Source: JBCBDX01 sp039815825 (GTDB lineage Bacteria; Pseudomonadota; Alphaproteobacteria; Rhizobiales; Rhizobiaceae). Taken from it: DNA of 64,000 nt. The number at the start of each line of letters is the position of its first letter. Within the stretch, counting starts at the first letter, position 1. The stretch is from NCBI GenBank assembly GCA_039815825.1, contig JBCBYO010000001.1, positions 62,001 to 126,000 on the forward strand, written 5' to 3'. The notes beneath the pieces are model-generated. The model was given only the letters and a program-made list of their open reading frames with translations, was not told where the DNA came from and did not search any database. This document shows positions 45,525 to 54,591 of this stretch, one piece after another. Both the position numbers and the translations under genes were made by a program.

Positions 45525-45791
45525 ATGGCAAATACCGTCTCGGCCAAAAAGGCCACACGCAAGATTGATGCACGCACCGCGGTTAATAAAAACCGTCGCT
45601 CTCGCGTGCGCACTTATATCCGTAAAGTTGAAGAAGCCATCGCTGGTAATCAAGTCGAGGAAGCCAAGGAAGCGCTGCGCGCTGTGCAACCAGAATTGAT
45701 GCGGGCTGCTTCAAAGGGCGTGATGCACAAGAACACAGCATCGCGGAAGATTTCGCGCTTGGCTGCACGCGTTAAAGCCATCCAAGCCTAA
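45525..45791 (+). CDS. rpsT: 30S ribosomal protein S20
   Basis: An 88-residue helical protein that binds 16S rRNA. The start MANTVSAKKATRK and the KNRRSRVRTYIRKVEEAI helix are standard. It stands alone and is followed by a strong terminator, upstream of dnaA as usual. Confidence 0.97.
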   Translation: MANTVSAKKATRKIDARTAVNKNRRSRVRTYIRKVEEAIAGNQVEEAKEALRAVQPELMRAASKGVMHKNTASRKISRLAARVKAIQA

Positions 45792-45815
45792 CTTTAGTTA
45801 TTTGTGTGTTTTTTT

Positions 45816-45838
45816 AGCCCGGCTTTGCCGGGCTTTTT
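45816..45838 (+). terminator. Terminator of rpsT
   Basis: The perfect stem AGCCCGGC / GCCGGGCT with a TTT loop is followed by TTTT, 25 nt past the rpsT stop. Confidence 0.92.
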
Positions 45839-46419
45839 GCGTTTGGGCGTCGGGCGCTGTCATGGTCCCGATTATCGCAGTTTGCGTGACGTAATGTGCG
45901 GCTCTATCGTTGTTGATAAATCCAAAGCTTCTGTGGATTTTCTATTTTATTCGAAAAATCAAATGGTTAGATCCCAGGTCACCGCGCAGGCCAGCCTGGA
46001 GTTTGACGACGATCAAAAAAAATCTGGCCTTATGGTTAAAAAAAGTTTGGTGGTTTTCGGCGCATTTTTGGAGCCGCTGAGGGATAAATCGTTGAATCCC
46101 ATAATGTTAAAAATTTTAACTAATCGGTGGAGCAGACCGGCAGAAAAAATCAAGGGGGCAACGGCGAGAAAATTAAAATTGTTGAGGTTGCGCGCGTGCT
46201 CTTGTTCAGGCTTTAATTGGGGCAAGCAAAGTGCGGGGACGAAAAAAGGCGTAAAGCTTGCAGCATCTGCAATGGATTGTTGCACGTTACTTTGCTTGAG
46301 CCTGGACGGGCATAATGATGATCGGCGTGAACTTTGGCTAGGGCATTCTCCCTGGACGACGACTGTTGTTTGCTTTTTTGCCCGTTAGAAAATGAACAAC
46401 GAAGCGGGGAAGCGTCAAA
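45839..46419 (+). promoter_or_regulatory. dnaA upstream region
   Basis: This 581-bp gap holds the dnaA promoter. It is AT-richer than its surroundings and includes a 15-bp perfect palindrome GTTAAAAATTTTAAC (46106-46120), a CcrM methylation site GAATC (46094-46098) and weak DnaA-box-like words such as AAATCCACA on the minus strand near 45930. No cluster of good DnaA boxes is seen, so I do not call it oriC. A long open frame through it (45804-46388) is judged spurious. Confidence 0.5.
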
Positions 46420-48051
46420 ATGCAAGATCAGTCACACATGCTAGCAAAACCTGAGGTCAAAGGTATTGCAACAGGGGTGGACTGGGTGCGAAGATCGACG
46501 AATGCCGCTCTTGAGCAAAGTGAAGCGTGTCAAGTGACAAAAAAAGGTGGCGAGGCGACGCGAATCGCAGACAATGCGAGCGAAGCGGGGGAGCAAATTG
46601 TGGTAGGCGGAGATGTATTTGCAAAAGTATGCAAGCAACTGCGCGCTACGCTCGGCGCGGAGGTTTACCAAAGCTGGTTTGGCCGCTTGAAGCTAGTCGA
46701 AAGCGACGACCACACGGTAACGCTCTCAGTACCCACACCGTTTTTACGCAACTGGATTAACAGTCACTATATCAGCACGATAACGGAGCTTTGGCAGAGC
46801 CAAGTGCCGAGCGTTTTACGCGTAAACATCATCGTGCGCTCTGCCGTGCGGTCCCAATCACCAAGTTTTAGGGAGCAGCCAGCCAAGTTGCCGCAGCCTG
46901 CTGCCGACAACGCTCAACGCGCGCCTGCACCCTCTCCTTTTGCGAGCGCGGTGAGTGCGGCCTCAAAGCAGGCGGCAATGAAACGCGACGGCAGCAAGAG
47001 TGGCTTTGTGCTCGGATCGCCGGTTGACAGTCGCTATACCTTTGAAAACTTTGTTGAAGGTCCGTCAAACCGTGTTTGCCTAGCAGCAGCGCGCGCTGCG
47101 GCGGACAAAGGTGCAAATTCCGCACGGTTCAATCCGCTCTTTTTCCACTCATCCGTTGGCTTGGGCAAAACGCACCTACTTCAAGCGATCGCAAACGCCG
47201 CCAAAGCGCACGATCCCAAGCAACGTGTGGTTTATCTGACGGCTGAGTATTTCATGTGGCGTTTCGCGTCGGCAATCCGCGACCAGGATGCGTTGTCGCT
47301 TAAAGAAAGCCTGCACGAAATCGATATTCTTATCATCGACGATATGCAGTTTTTGCAGGGCGACAAAATTCAGTCGGAATTCTGCCACCTGATCAATGCG
47401 TTGCTCGATAGTGCGCGCCAAGTAGTTGTTGCCGCGGACCGCCCGCCAGCTGAACTTGAATCGCTTGATCCACGTGTGCGTTCGCGACTGCAGGGCGGGG
47501 TAGCTTTGCAAATTGAAGCGCCAGACCACGATATGCGCTTGTCTATGCTTCAACAGCGGCTATCAGACGCGAAACGTGATGATGCTTCGCTTGAAATTGC
47601 AGAAGACGTGCTTGAACATGTCGCCAAGACGGTCAATTCGAGTTTTCGCGAATTGGAAGGGGCGTTCAATCAGCTGGTCTTCCGTCATTCGTTTGAACCC
47701 AATATTTCGCTGGAACGCGTGGATGATATTCTGGGCCACTTGGTCAAAGCTGAAGAACGCCGCAAAGTGCGCATTGAAGACATTCAGCGCGTGGTGGCTC
47801 AGCATTATAACATTCCAAAGAACGAGATGCTGTCAAACCGCCGTACACGCACCGTGGTGCGACCGCGACAGATCGCCATGTATCTGGCCAAAATCATGAC
47901 ATTGCGGTCTTTGCCGGAAATTGGTCGACGTTTTGGTGGGCGTGACCACACAACAATCCTCCATGCAGTGCGCAAGGTGGAAGAGTTGAAGGATGGCGAC
48001 GCCAAGCTGGCCAAGGAAATCGAGTTGCTGCGCCGTTTGATCGAGGAGTGA
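46420..48051 (+). CDS. dnaA: Chromosomal replication initiator DnaA
   Basis: A 543-residue AAA+ initiator that opens oriC. An N-terminal extension of about 60 residues comes before domain I (GDVFAKVCKQLRATLG). The variable linker (145-195) is followed by Walker A SSVGLGKT (244-251), with SS where most DnaA have GG, and Walker B IIDDMQF (305-311). Domain IV ends with the signature RFGGRDHTTILHAVRKVE. The start ATG follows GGGGAAG; ATG 46438 is an alternative six codons in. Confidence 0.97.
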   Translation: MQDQSHMLAKPEVKGIATGVDWVRRSTNAALEQSEACQVTKKGGEATRIADNASEAGEQIVVGGDVFAKVCKQLRATLGAEVYQSWFGRLKLVESDDHTVTLSVPTPFLRNWINSHYISTITELWQSQVPSVLRVNIIVRSAVRSQSPSFREQPAKLPQPAADNAQRAPAPSPFASAVSAASKQAAMKRDGSKSGFVLGSPVDSRYTFENFVEGPSNRVCLAAARAAADKGANSARFNPLFFHSSVGLGKTHLLQAIANAAKAHDPKQRVVYLTAEYFMWRFASAIRDQDALSLKESLHEIDILIIDDMQFLQGDKIQSEFCHLINALLDSARQVVVAADRPPAELESLDPRVRSRLQGGVALQIEAPDHDMRLSMLQQRLSDAKRDDASLEIAEDVLEHVAKTVNSSFRELEGAFNQLVFRHSFEPNISLERVDDILGHLVKAEERRKVRIEDIQRVVAQHYNIPKNEMLSNRRTRTVVRPRQIAMYLAKIMTLRSLPEIGRRFGGRDHTTILHAVRKVEELKDGDAKLAKEIELLRRLIEE

Positions 48052-48217
48052 CAATCCCGGTTTCGCAAACGCGGCAAATGCATGGGGACGAGCGCAAAGC
48101 TGTCGCTTAACGCCTTGCTTTCGCTTGGTTGACGCGCCACATTTCGGCACCAAACTGGAGTGGGTGATAGCTACGATTCGATGTCGCCCCAAATGTGTCT
48201 GATTATCGGAAGCCGTT

Positions 48218-49336
48218 ATGCGTGTTATTCTCGAACGCTCGAACCTGCTGAAATCGCTTAATCGCGTGCACCGTGTTGTGGAACGCCGCAACACTATCCC
48301 CATCTTGTCAAACGTGTTGCTAAGGGCCGAAGGGTCGACCCTTGAGTTGAAAGCAACAGACCTCGACTTGGAGATTAACGAGGCAACAGCTGCCCAGATC
48401 GAACAGTCTGGCGCGACGACTGTCCCGGCGCATTTGCTTTATGACATTGTTCGAAAACTGCCCGATGGCGCAGAGGTGTCGTTGTCAGTTGATGCAGATG
48501 GCAACACCATGACCGTTGCGACCGGACGGTCCAATTTCAAACTGCAGTGCCTGCCGCAATCCGATTTTCCGCAATTGTCCGCGGGCGATTTCTCGCACAC
48601 TTTTCGGCTCGACAACGCCACATTGCGGCGGTTGATCGAGTCCACACAGTTCGCGATTTCAACCGAAGAAACGCGCTACTATTTGAACGGGATTTATATG
48701 CATGCCGCTGAGGTTGACGGCGCTATCGTGTTGCGCGCGGTCGCAACCGATGGTCACCGGCTGGCGCGATGTGAAACCGAAGCCCCTGATGGCTCAGAAA
48801 ACATGCCGGGCATCATCATCCCGCGCAAAACGGTTGGCGAGTTGCAAAAGCTCGTCGAAGGGCCTGACGTTGCCATCACCATGGAGCTGTCGGATACCAA
48901 AATTCGCTTCACCATCGGTTCTGTGGTAATGACATCAAAACTGATTGACGGCACGTTTCCTGACTATCAGCGCGTCATTCCCCAAGGCAATGACAAGATG
49001 ATGGAAGTCGATCGTAAGACATTTACCGATGCGGTCGATCGCGTTTCCACCGTATCCTCAGAACGCGGGCGCGCGGTAAAAATGGCGTTGGAACCTGATC
49101 AACTGGTGCTTACGGTCAATAATCCCGATAGCGGTTCGGCACGCGAAGAGTTGGCGGTGGATTACGGTGCTGATGGCATGGAAATTGGCTTTAATGCGAA
49201 ATATCTCCTTGATATCGCAAACCAGCTGTCGAGCGATAATATTCGCTTTGCACTCGCGGATGCCGGCTCCCCGACGCTTGTTCAGGACACGGGTGCAACC
49301 GATGCGCTTTACGTGCTGATGCCGATGCGGGTTTAA
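48218..49336 (+). CDS. dnaN: DNA polymerase III beta clamp
   Basis: A 372-residue sliding clamp. The start MRVILERSNLLKSLNRVHRVVERRN-like, split as usual into three homologous domains, and the C-terminal TDALYVLMPMRV that carries the hydrophobic cleft are standard. It lies 166 nt behind dnaA and 30 nt before recF. Confidence 0.98.
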   Translation: MRVILERSNLLKSLNRVHRVVERRNTIPILSNVLLRAEGSTLELKATDLDLEINEATAAQIEQSGATTVPAHLLYDIVRKLPDGAEVSLSVDADGNTMTVATGRSNFKLQCLPQSDFPQLSAGDFSHTFRLDNATLRRLIESTQFAISTEETRYYLNGIYMHAAEVDGAIVLRAVATDGHRLARCETEAPDGSENMPGIIIPRKTVGELQKLVEGPDVAITMELSDTKIRFTIGSVVMTSKLIDGTFPDYQRVIPQGNDKMMEVDRKTFTDAVDRVSTVSSERGRAVKMALEPDQLVLTVNNPDSGSAREELAVDYGADGMEIGFNAKYLLDIANQLSSDNIRFALADAGSPTLVQDTGATDALYVLMPMRV

Positions 49337-49366
49337 TCGAAACTCGCAATTCAGCCCCTCCATCTT

Positions 49367-50530
49367 ATGGTCAAAGCGGCATATCTTTCCCGATTAAGGC
49401 TTACAGGTTTTCGCAACTATCAGCATCTCGAGACCGCGTTTGACGGTCGTCATGTTGTCTTGAGCGGTCCCAATGGGTCGGGCAAGACGAACCTGATTGA
49501 AGCGGTCTCTCTATTGTCTCCCGGTCGTGGTATGCGGCGTTCCAGCGCCGCGCAAATGATCCATAAGGGCGTTTCGGTCGACGGATTTTCAGTGTTTGCC
49601 GAGCTGACCAACCAAGCCGAAAGCTATGAAATCGGAACTGGTTTTGCACCGGTAGCGCCCGGGGAGACGATTTCCCGGACCCGCCGCGTTCGCATTAACG
49701 GCACCAATGCCAAAAGCAGCGATGAACTATTGGATCTTTGTCGGATCATCTGGCTTACCCCGGCCATGGATGGCCTTTTTACCGGTCCTGCCGCTGACCG
49801 ACGGCGTTTTTTGGACCGAATGGTTCTAGCCATCGACCCGGCACACGGCCAACGGGCCAATGCTTATGAGCGTGCGATGCGCCAACGCAACAAATTGCTG
49901 GAGGAGAGCCCTGGGCAATTGCGGGACAATCATTGGCTCGACGGAATTGAGGACCAAGTTGCATCGCTCGGGATAGCCATTAAGGCTGCACGCTCGGAAA
50001 TGGTGCAATTGTTATCGGCGATAATTACCCGGGAAGACACAGACCAATTTCCATCAACAGGATTGTCGATCTGGGGAGAATTGGAAGAGCTGGAACAGGC
50101 GCAAGGATGCCAGGATGCCGTGGCGTTAGAAATGGCTTACCGACGACATTTGCAAGACACCCGCCCGCGTGATCAGGCCGCCCGGCGCACGCTTGTCGGC
50201 GCCCATCGGTCTGACCTTATTGTTACGCATACGCAAAAGGACATGGAAGCCGCCCTTTGCTCGACTGGCGAGCAAAAAGCTTTGCTGGTAGGTCTGATCC
50301 TTTCGCACGGGCAGCTAACCAAGTCGGTCTCCGGCCATTCGCCCATCATGCTGTTTGACGAAATTGCGGCTCATCTCGATGTTGACAGACGAGCGGCACT
50401 GTTTGACCGCGTTGATGCTATTGGTGGACAGGCTTTCATGACCGGTACAGACCGCAATTTATTTGACGCTTTGGACGATAGGGCACAGCGTTTTCGGGTA
50501 GAAGCAGGCACGGTGACGCCTGATGACTGA
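49367..50530 (+). CDS. recF: DNA repair and gap-binding ATPase RecF
   Basis: A 387-residue SMC-like ATPase that loads RecA at gaps with RecO and RecR. Walker A is LSGPNGSGKTNLIEAV; LLVGLILSHGQL with preceding STGEQKA gives the signature motif and MLFDEIAAHLD the Walker B. Its end overlaps the next gene by 8 nt. Confidence 0.96.
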   Translation: MVKAAYLSRLRLTGFRNYQHLETAFDGRHVVLSGPNGSGKTNLIEAVSLLSPGRGMRRSSAAQMIHKGVSVDGFSVFAELTNQAESYEIGTGFAPVAPGETISRTRRVRINGTNAKSSDELLDLCRIIWLTPAMDGLFTGPAADRRRFLDRMVLAIDPAHGQRANAYERAMRQRNKLLEESPGQLRDNHWLDGIEDQVASLGIAIKAARSEMVQLLSAIITREDTDQFPSTGLSIWGELEELEQAQGCQDAVALEMAYRRHLQDTRPRDQAARRTLVGAHRSDLIVTHTQKDMEAALCSTGEQKALLVGLILSHGQLTKSVSGHSPIMLFDEIAAHLDVDRRAALFDRVDAIGGQAFMTGTDRNLFDALDDRAQRFRVEAGTVTPDD

Positions 50531-51278
50531 ATTTACCGATAATGAGATCGAGCGCTACGCCCGGCAGATCATCATGCCGGAGATTGGCGGCGCGGGACAA
50601 CAAAAGCTCCGCGATGCCAGCGTTGCCCTTGTTGGCGCAGGCGGACTCGGGTGCCCGTGCGCCCTTTATCTTGCCGGGGCTGGCGTTGGACATATAGCTT
50701 TGATTGACGATGATGAAGTGGCGTTATCGAACTTGCATCGTCAGGTATTACATGGAACTGCGGATCTTGGTCGCGCGAAAGTGGACAGCGCTTCGCAGGC
50801 GCTCACAAGGCTCAATCCTGACATCGAAATAGCACCGCAAAATACCCGCTTAACAATTGACAATATCGATAGGTTGTTGGGTTCGAAGGACCTTGTCATT
50901 GATGGTTCGGACAATAGCGAAACGCGTTACCTAACCGCCGACTTTTGTGCTCAACGGAAAATTCCACTCATCACCGGTAGCCTTTACCGCTTTGAAGGAA
51001 ACGTGACGGTTATCGCGCCGTGGCTTGGCCCTGACGGATTGGCAGGCGTGTCACCATCGTATCGCGACATCTTTCCCCAACGCGCTGCGGCCAATATCGC
51101 ACCCGACTGTGCGATCGCCGGTGTTTTGGGGCCTGCCGCCGGGGTCATTGGTTCACTGCAGGCGGTCGAGGCAATCAAACTGATAGCCGGTATAGGGGCC
51201 CCGCTCATCGCTCGCATGGTTCACTTTGACGCGCTCCATGGCAGCTTTCATATTTTTGACACGGCAGTGCGCTCTTGA
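50523..51278 (+). CDS. ThiF/MoeB/HesA family adenylyltransferase
   Basis: A 251-residue E1-like enzyme that adenylates the C-terminus of a sulfur-carrier protein such as MoaD or ThiS. RYARQIIMPEIGGAGQQKL, the nucleotide loop VALVGAGGLGCPCALYLAGAG and NLHRQVLH are clear. The two CxxC zinc pairs of E. coli MoeB are missing: the first reads SPSYRDIFP and the region near the end has no pair. CAIAGVLGP holds the possible active Cys. It overlaps recF and is probably co-transcribed. Confidence 0.88.
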   Translation: MTEFTDNEIERYARQIIMPEIGGAGQQKLRDASVALVGAGGLGCPCALYLAGAGVGHIALIDDDEVALSNLHRQVLHGTADLGRAKVDSASQALTRLNPDIEIAPQNTRLTIDNIDRLLGSKDLVIDGSDNSETRYLTADFCAQRKIPLITGSLYRFEGNVTVIAPWLGPDGLAGVSPSYRDIFPQRAAANIAPDCAIAGVLGPAAGVIGSLQAVEAIKLIAGIGAPLIARMVHFDALHGSFHIFDTAVRS

Positions 51279-51349
51279 CCAATGTGTATCAGCCGTTACT
51301 TTATTTGATCACTGACGTTGAAAATAGCCTTGCGCGAAAGGGCGTACCC

Positions 51350-51691
51350 ATGGCCTCGATGGCAATCATCCTCACACTACTGGCGATCGTCAATCTCGCC
51401 GTCGCTTATCTATATTTTTGCCAAAAGGCGCTGGAGCGCTCATTGGCCTTGGAAAAAACCGTGTGGCCCGCGATTGTTCCCGTTGGTGACCGTACCCTCG
51501 GCATGCCAGTGGCCAAGCCGGTAAAGAAAGCGGCCTTGGATCCAAAACCGGCACCTAAAAAGGCACCGGCAAAGAAACCGGCGGCGAAGGCCGCGACAAC
51601 AAAAGCGCCGGCCAAAACGACAGCCGCCAAAAAACCGGCAGCAAAAAAGCCCGCAGCGCGTAAACCACGTGCGACAAAAGCCAAGGCCTAA
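51350..51691 (+). CDS. Membrane protein with a histone-H1-like Lys/Ala/Pro tail
   Basis: A 113-residue protein: one N-terminal membrane segment (about residues 3-23), a short linker (25-55), then a tail of some 55 residues made almost only of Lys, Ala, Pro, Thr and Arg in KKPAAKK-type repeats. Such tails bind DNA non-specifically in bacterial H1-like proteins. If the tail is cytoplasmic it could tether the nucleoid to the membrane. I start at ATG 51350; a TTG overlapping the upstream stop (51275) is possible. It is the last gene of the recF unit. Confidence 0.65.
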   Translation: MASMAIILTLLAIVNLAVAYLYFCQKALERSLALEKTVWPAIVPVGDRTLGMPVAKPVKKAALDPKPAPKKAPAKKPAAKAATTKAPAKTTAAKKPAAKKPAARKPRATKAKA

Positions 51692-51704
51692 TAGCTAAGA
51701 TCGC

Positions 51705-52700
51705 CTACACCATCGTCGGCAAAATACGGTTTGGCGGCCGATCACCGGTCGCCATCATGCGTATGTTGATGATCACCCGCTCACCCATCTCGATCCGGCC
51801 TTCCACGGTCGCCGAACTCATATGCGGTAGCAAAACAACTTTTCCTTCGGCCGCCAGCTTGCACAAGCGCACATCGACTGCCGGTTCATGTTCGAATACG
51901 TCAAGACCAGCACCTGCGATGCGCCCATCTTCTAGCAGCTGGATGAGTGCCGCTTCGTCGACAATCTCACCGCGTGCCGTATTGATGAGGTAGGCGTGTG
52001 GTTGCATCAGGTCGAGGCGTCGCGCCGACAAAAGATGGTATGTGGCGGGCGTATAGGGGCAATTGACCGAAACGATATCCATGCGGGCCATCATTTGGTC
52101 CAGGCTTTCCCAATAGGTCGCGCCCAACTCTTTCGCGACATCAGAAGCAATTGGCGCGCGATTATGATAGTGAATTTTCAGGCCAAATGCCTTTGCACGG
52201 CGGGCGACAGCGATCCCGATGCGGCCCATGCCAATGATCCCAAGGCTTTTATCTTTCAGCCTTCGTCCGAGCATCCATGTGGGAGACCAGCCAGACCAGC
52301 GATCCTCACCGAGCAAGTGTGTCGCCCCTTCAACTAGGCGCCTCGGCGTTGCCAAAATCAGTGCTAAAGTCATATCCGCGGTATCGTCATTGAGTACGTC
52401 GGGCGTGTTGGTCACACTAATTCCACGCTCATGGGCCGCCGGCACATCAATATTATCGACACCATTGCCAAAATTGGCGATGAGCTTGAGCCGATCACCG
52501 GCCTCCATGATCATGTCCGCACCTATCAGGTCGGTCACTGTTGGCACCAATACATCGCAATTTTGCATCGCATGGGCGAGCTGTTCTCGGGAAAACGGTT
52601 CATCGGTTGCGTTAAACTGCGTGTCAAACAATTCACGCATCCTGTTTTCAACGGGTTCAGGGAGCCTTCGGGTTACGATGACCCGTGGATTGCTATCCAA
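51705..52700 (-). CDS. D-2-hydroxyacid dehydrogenase (glyoxylate reductase type)
   Basis: A 331-residue NAD(P)-dependent enzyme. The Rossmann motif is GIIGMGRIGIAVARRAKAFG. The catalytic Arg is in INTARGEIVDE, Glu in AGLDVFEHEP and His in LLPHMSSAT. LILATPRRLVEGA fits the GyaR/GhrB branch. It is convergent with the H1-tail gene, 13 nt apart, and divergent from the SH3 gene. Confidence 0.92.
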   Translation of the reverse strand: MDSNPRVIVTRRLPEPVENRMRELFDTQFNATDEPFSREQLAHAMQNCDVLVPTVTDLIGADMIMEAGDRLKLIANFGNGVDNIDVPAAHERGISVTNTPDVLNDDTADMTLALILATPRRLVEGATHLLGEDRWSGWSPTWMLGRRLKDKSLGIIGMGRIGIAVARRAKAFGLKIHYHNRAPIASDVAKELGATYWESLDQMMARMDIVSVNCPYTPATYHLLSARRLDLMQPHAYLINTARGEIVDEAALIQLLEDGRIAGAGLDVFEHEPAVDVRLCKLAAEGKVVLLPHMSSATVEGRIEMGERVIINIRMMATGDRPPNRILPTMV

Positions 52701-52872
52701 TTTGCTGCCTCCCGGATCGCCATGCTTGATGTGGCGTATTGCATTTTTGACGGATGATTAACCACGTCGCCTTACAGTCATCACGTACGTAAAACGTCGC
52801 CCATGCGCAAGGCAAACCGATTTGTTTTGGACTGCCGACAGTCTGGCACGGGCAAAAAGAAAGGTTTTCCAG

Positions 52873-53448
52873 ATGAGACTCATTCAGTTCTTGAAAACCC
52901 TTACCATATCATCGCTTTTGGCGTTTCCCGGCCATGCGTTTGCTCAAACAACAGGCTCGATCAATGTCGGCAAGTACAGTAATTTACCGCTGCCGCGTTT
53001 TGTCAGCCTCAAAGCTGAAAGGGTCAATATGCGTGTCGGCCCAGGTAAAGCTTACGCAGTTGTCTGGCGGTTTGAAAAAGCGGGACTGCCACTCGAAGTC
53101 ATACAGGAATTTGATAATTGGCGCCGCGTTCGCGATGTGACCGGCGACACCGGGTGGATCCATAAGTCCTTGCTAACCGGCAGGCGCGCGGGCATTGCCA
53201 CGCCTTGGCGCGCGATGGCCAATAATAACGGGTCAAACGCATCCCAAGGAAGTGTAGGTCTCTATGACAAGCCGGCTCGCGAGGCAACGCGTATTGCGCT
53301 ATTGAAGCCCGGTGTCATAGGTCGACTGCCGTCATGCGATGGTATTTGGTGCGAAATGGAAGTTGAAGCGCCGAACGGGCGGACAATCAAAGGCTACGTG
53401 TCCCAGACCGACCTATGGGGTGCCTACCCAGACGAAGAGTTTGACTGA
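52873..53448 (+). CDS. Exported SH3-domain protein
   Basis: A 191-residue protein with a signal peptide (cleavage near HAFAQTTG) and two bacterial SH3 domains: the first in ERVNMRVGPGKAYAVVWRF to TGWIHKSLLTG, the second in VGLYDKPAREATRIALLKPG to KGYVSQTDLWG. Such proteins bind peptidoglycan or partner enzymes in the periplasm. ATG 52873 follows an AAAGAAAGG site. It ends 2 nt before the convergent irr stop. Confidence 0.88.
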   Translation: MRLIQFLKTLTISSLLAFPGHAFAQTTGSINVGKYSNLPLPRFVSLKAERVNMRVGPGKAYAVVWRFEKAGLPLEVIQEFDNWRRVRDVTGDTGWIHKSLLTGRRAGIATPWRAMANNNGSNASQGSVGLYDKPAREATRIALLKPGVIGRLPSCDGIWCEMEVEAPNGRTIKGYVSQTDLWGAYPDEEFD

Positions 53449-53450
53449 CG

Positions 53451-53894
53451 CTATGCCTGTTTTGGGCGCAGGCGTATGACCACATCGACGTTGCTGATTT
53501 CCATGCCCTTAGGTGGTTCAGGTAAATTACCAACTTCAATGGAACCGGCAGGGACGTCCATCACTTCCTGACGATCTTCGCGGAAGAAATGATGGTGGTC
53601 GGAAGTGTTTGTGTCGAAATACGTTTTCTGTCCTTCAACGGCCAGCGTTCTGAGCAAACCAGCGTCGGTAAACTGATGCAGCGTGTTGTAAACAGTTGCT
53701 AGCGAGACAGGCACACCAACATCGACGGCCTGCGCATGCAAATCTTCCGCTGTTAGATGGCGATCACCAAAGGCAAAAAGAAGTTCTGCTAGGGCCAACC
53801 GCTGCTTTGTAGGGCGCAGGCCTTTTTCGTGCAATTTTGCGCGCAGGGCTGCCGTTTCGCTTAATTCCGCCAAACTGTTGATTTCTTCTGACAT
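53451..53894 (-). CDS. irr: Iron response regulator Irr (Fur family)
   Basis: A 147-residue Fur-family protein. GLRPTKQRLALAELLF, LTAEDLHAQA and SLATVYNTLHQFTDAGLL form the winged helix; SDHHHFF is the metal/heme-binding His cluster typical of Irr. The C-terminal CxxC pairs of Fur are absent. In rhizobia Irr acts under iron limitation and is destroyed on binding heme. Its place divergent to fabA is the usual one in Hyphomicrobiales. Confidence 0.93.
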   Translation of the reverse strand: MSEEINSLAELSETAALRAKLHEKGLRPTKQRLALAELLFAFGDRHLTAEDLHAQAVDVGVPVSLATVYNTLHQFTDAGLLRTLAVEGQKTYFDTNTSDHHHFFREDRQEVMDVPAGSIEVGNLPEPPKGMEISNVDVVIRLRPKQA

Positions 53895-54043
53895 TTAAGT
53901 CCTTAACAACGCGCCGTAAATTGGATTAGCCCTGTTGCTTTCTCCTAATCTGATATATGCGCTTACGACAAATCTAGCAATAGCCGAGGGGGCACCCCGC
54001 TTTCGGGATGAGCGGTGGGGAGAATAACAAAGGCAGGTGCTCA

Positions 54044-54559
54044 ATGCCGGACCAAAAATCCAGCTACACTTACGAAGAAATTTTAACATGTTCGCGCGGT
54101 GAAATGTTTGGCCCGGGCAATGCCCAATTGCCAGCGCCGCCCATGCTTATGTTCGATCGGATAACCGACATTTCCGAGACAGGCGGTGAAAAGGGCAAGG
54201 GGTACATCCGCGCAGAGTTCGACATTAACCCCGATCTCTGGTTCTTCCCCTGCCACTTTATTGGCGATCCGGTTATGCCTGGGTGCCTCGGGCTTGATGC
54301 GATGTGGCAATTGACCGGGTTTTACCTTGGTTGGCTCGGCGAACCCGGCAAGGGACGCGCAATTTCAACTGGTGAAGTTAAATTTACGGGAATGGTGACC
54401 CCGGAGACCAAGCTGGTCGAATATGGGATCGATTTTAAACGCGTCATGCGCGGGCGATTGGTGCTTGGCATTGCCGATGGCTGGATGAAAGCCGATGGCG
54501 AGGTTATTTATCGAGCGTCAGACTTGCGCGTGGGCTTGTTTCAAGAGCAAGCGGCCTGA
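54044..54559 (+). CDS. fabA: 3-hydroxydecanoyl-ACP dehydratase/isomerase
   Basis: A 171-residue hot-dog enzyme that branches unsaturated fatty-acid synthesis. The catalytic His is in FFPCHFIGDPVMPGCLGLDA, and LDAMWQLTGFYLGW and KGRAISTGEVKF follow. I start at MPDQKSSYTYEE (54044); an upstream in-frame ATG gives 12 residues without family support. It is the first gene of a fabA-fabB-fabI operon. Confidence 0.97.
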   Translation: MPDQKSSYTYEEILTCSRGEMFGPGNAQLPAPPMLMFDRITDISETGGEKGKGYIRAEFDINPDLWFFPCHFIGDPVMPGCLGLDAMWQLTGFYLGWLGEPGKGRAISTGEVKFTGMVTPETKLVEYGIDFKRVMRGRLVLGIADGWMKADGEVIYRASDLRVGLFQEQAA

Positions 54560-54591
54560 CGCCCAACGAAAACACAAAAACGGGAATGAAC

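Noticed and set aside
45804..46388. 194-codon open frame between rpsT and dnaA
   Set aside because: It begins in the rpsT terminator, covers the dnaA promoter, has odd amino-acid composition and no recognisable motif.
45839..46419. Replication origin
   Set aside because: No cluster of good DnaA boxes or clear unwinding element; in relatives the origin lies elsewhere, near hemE.
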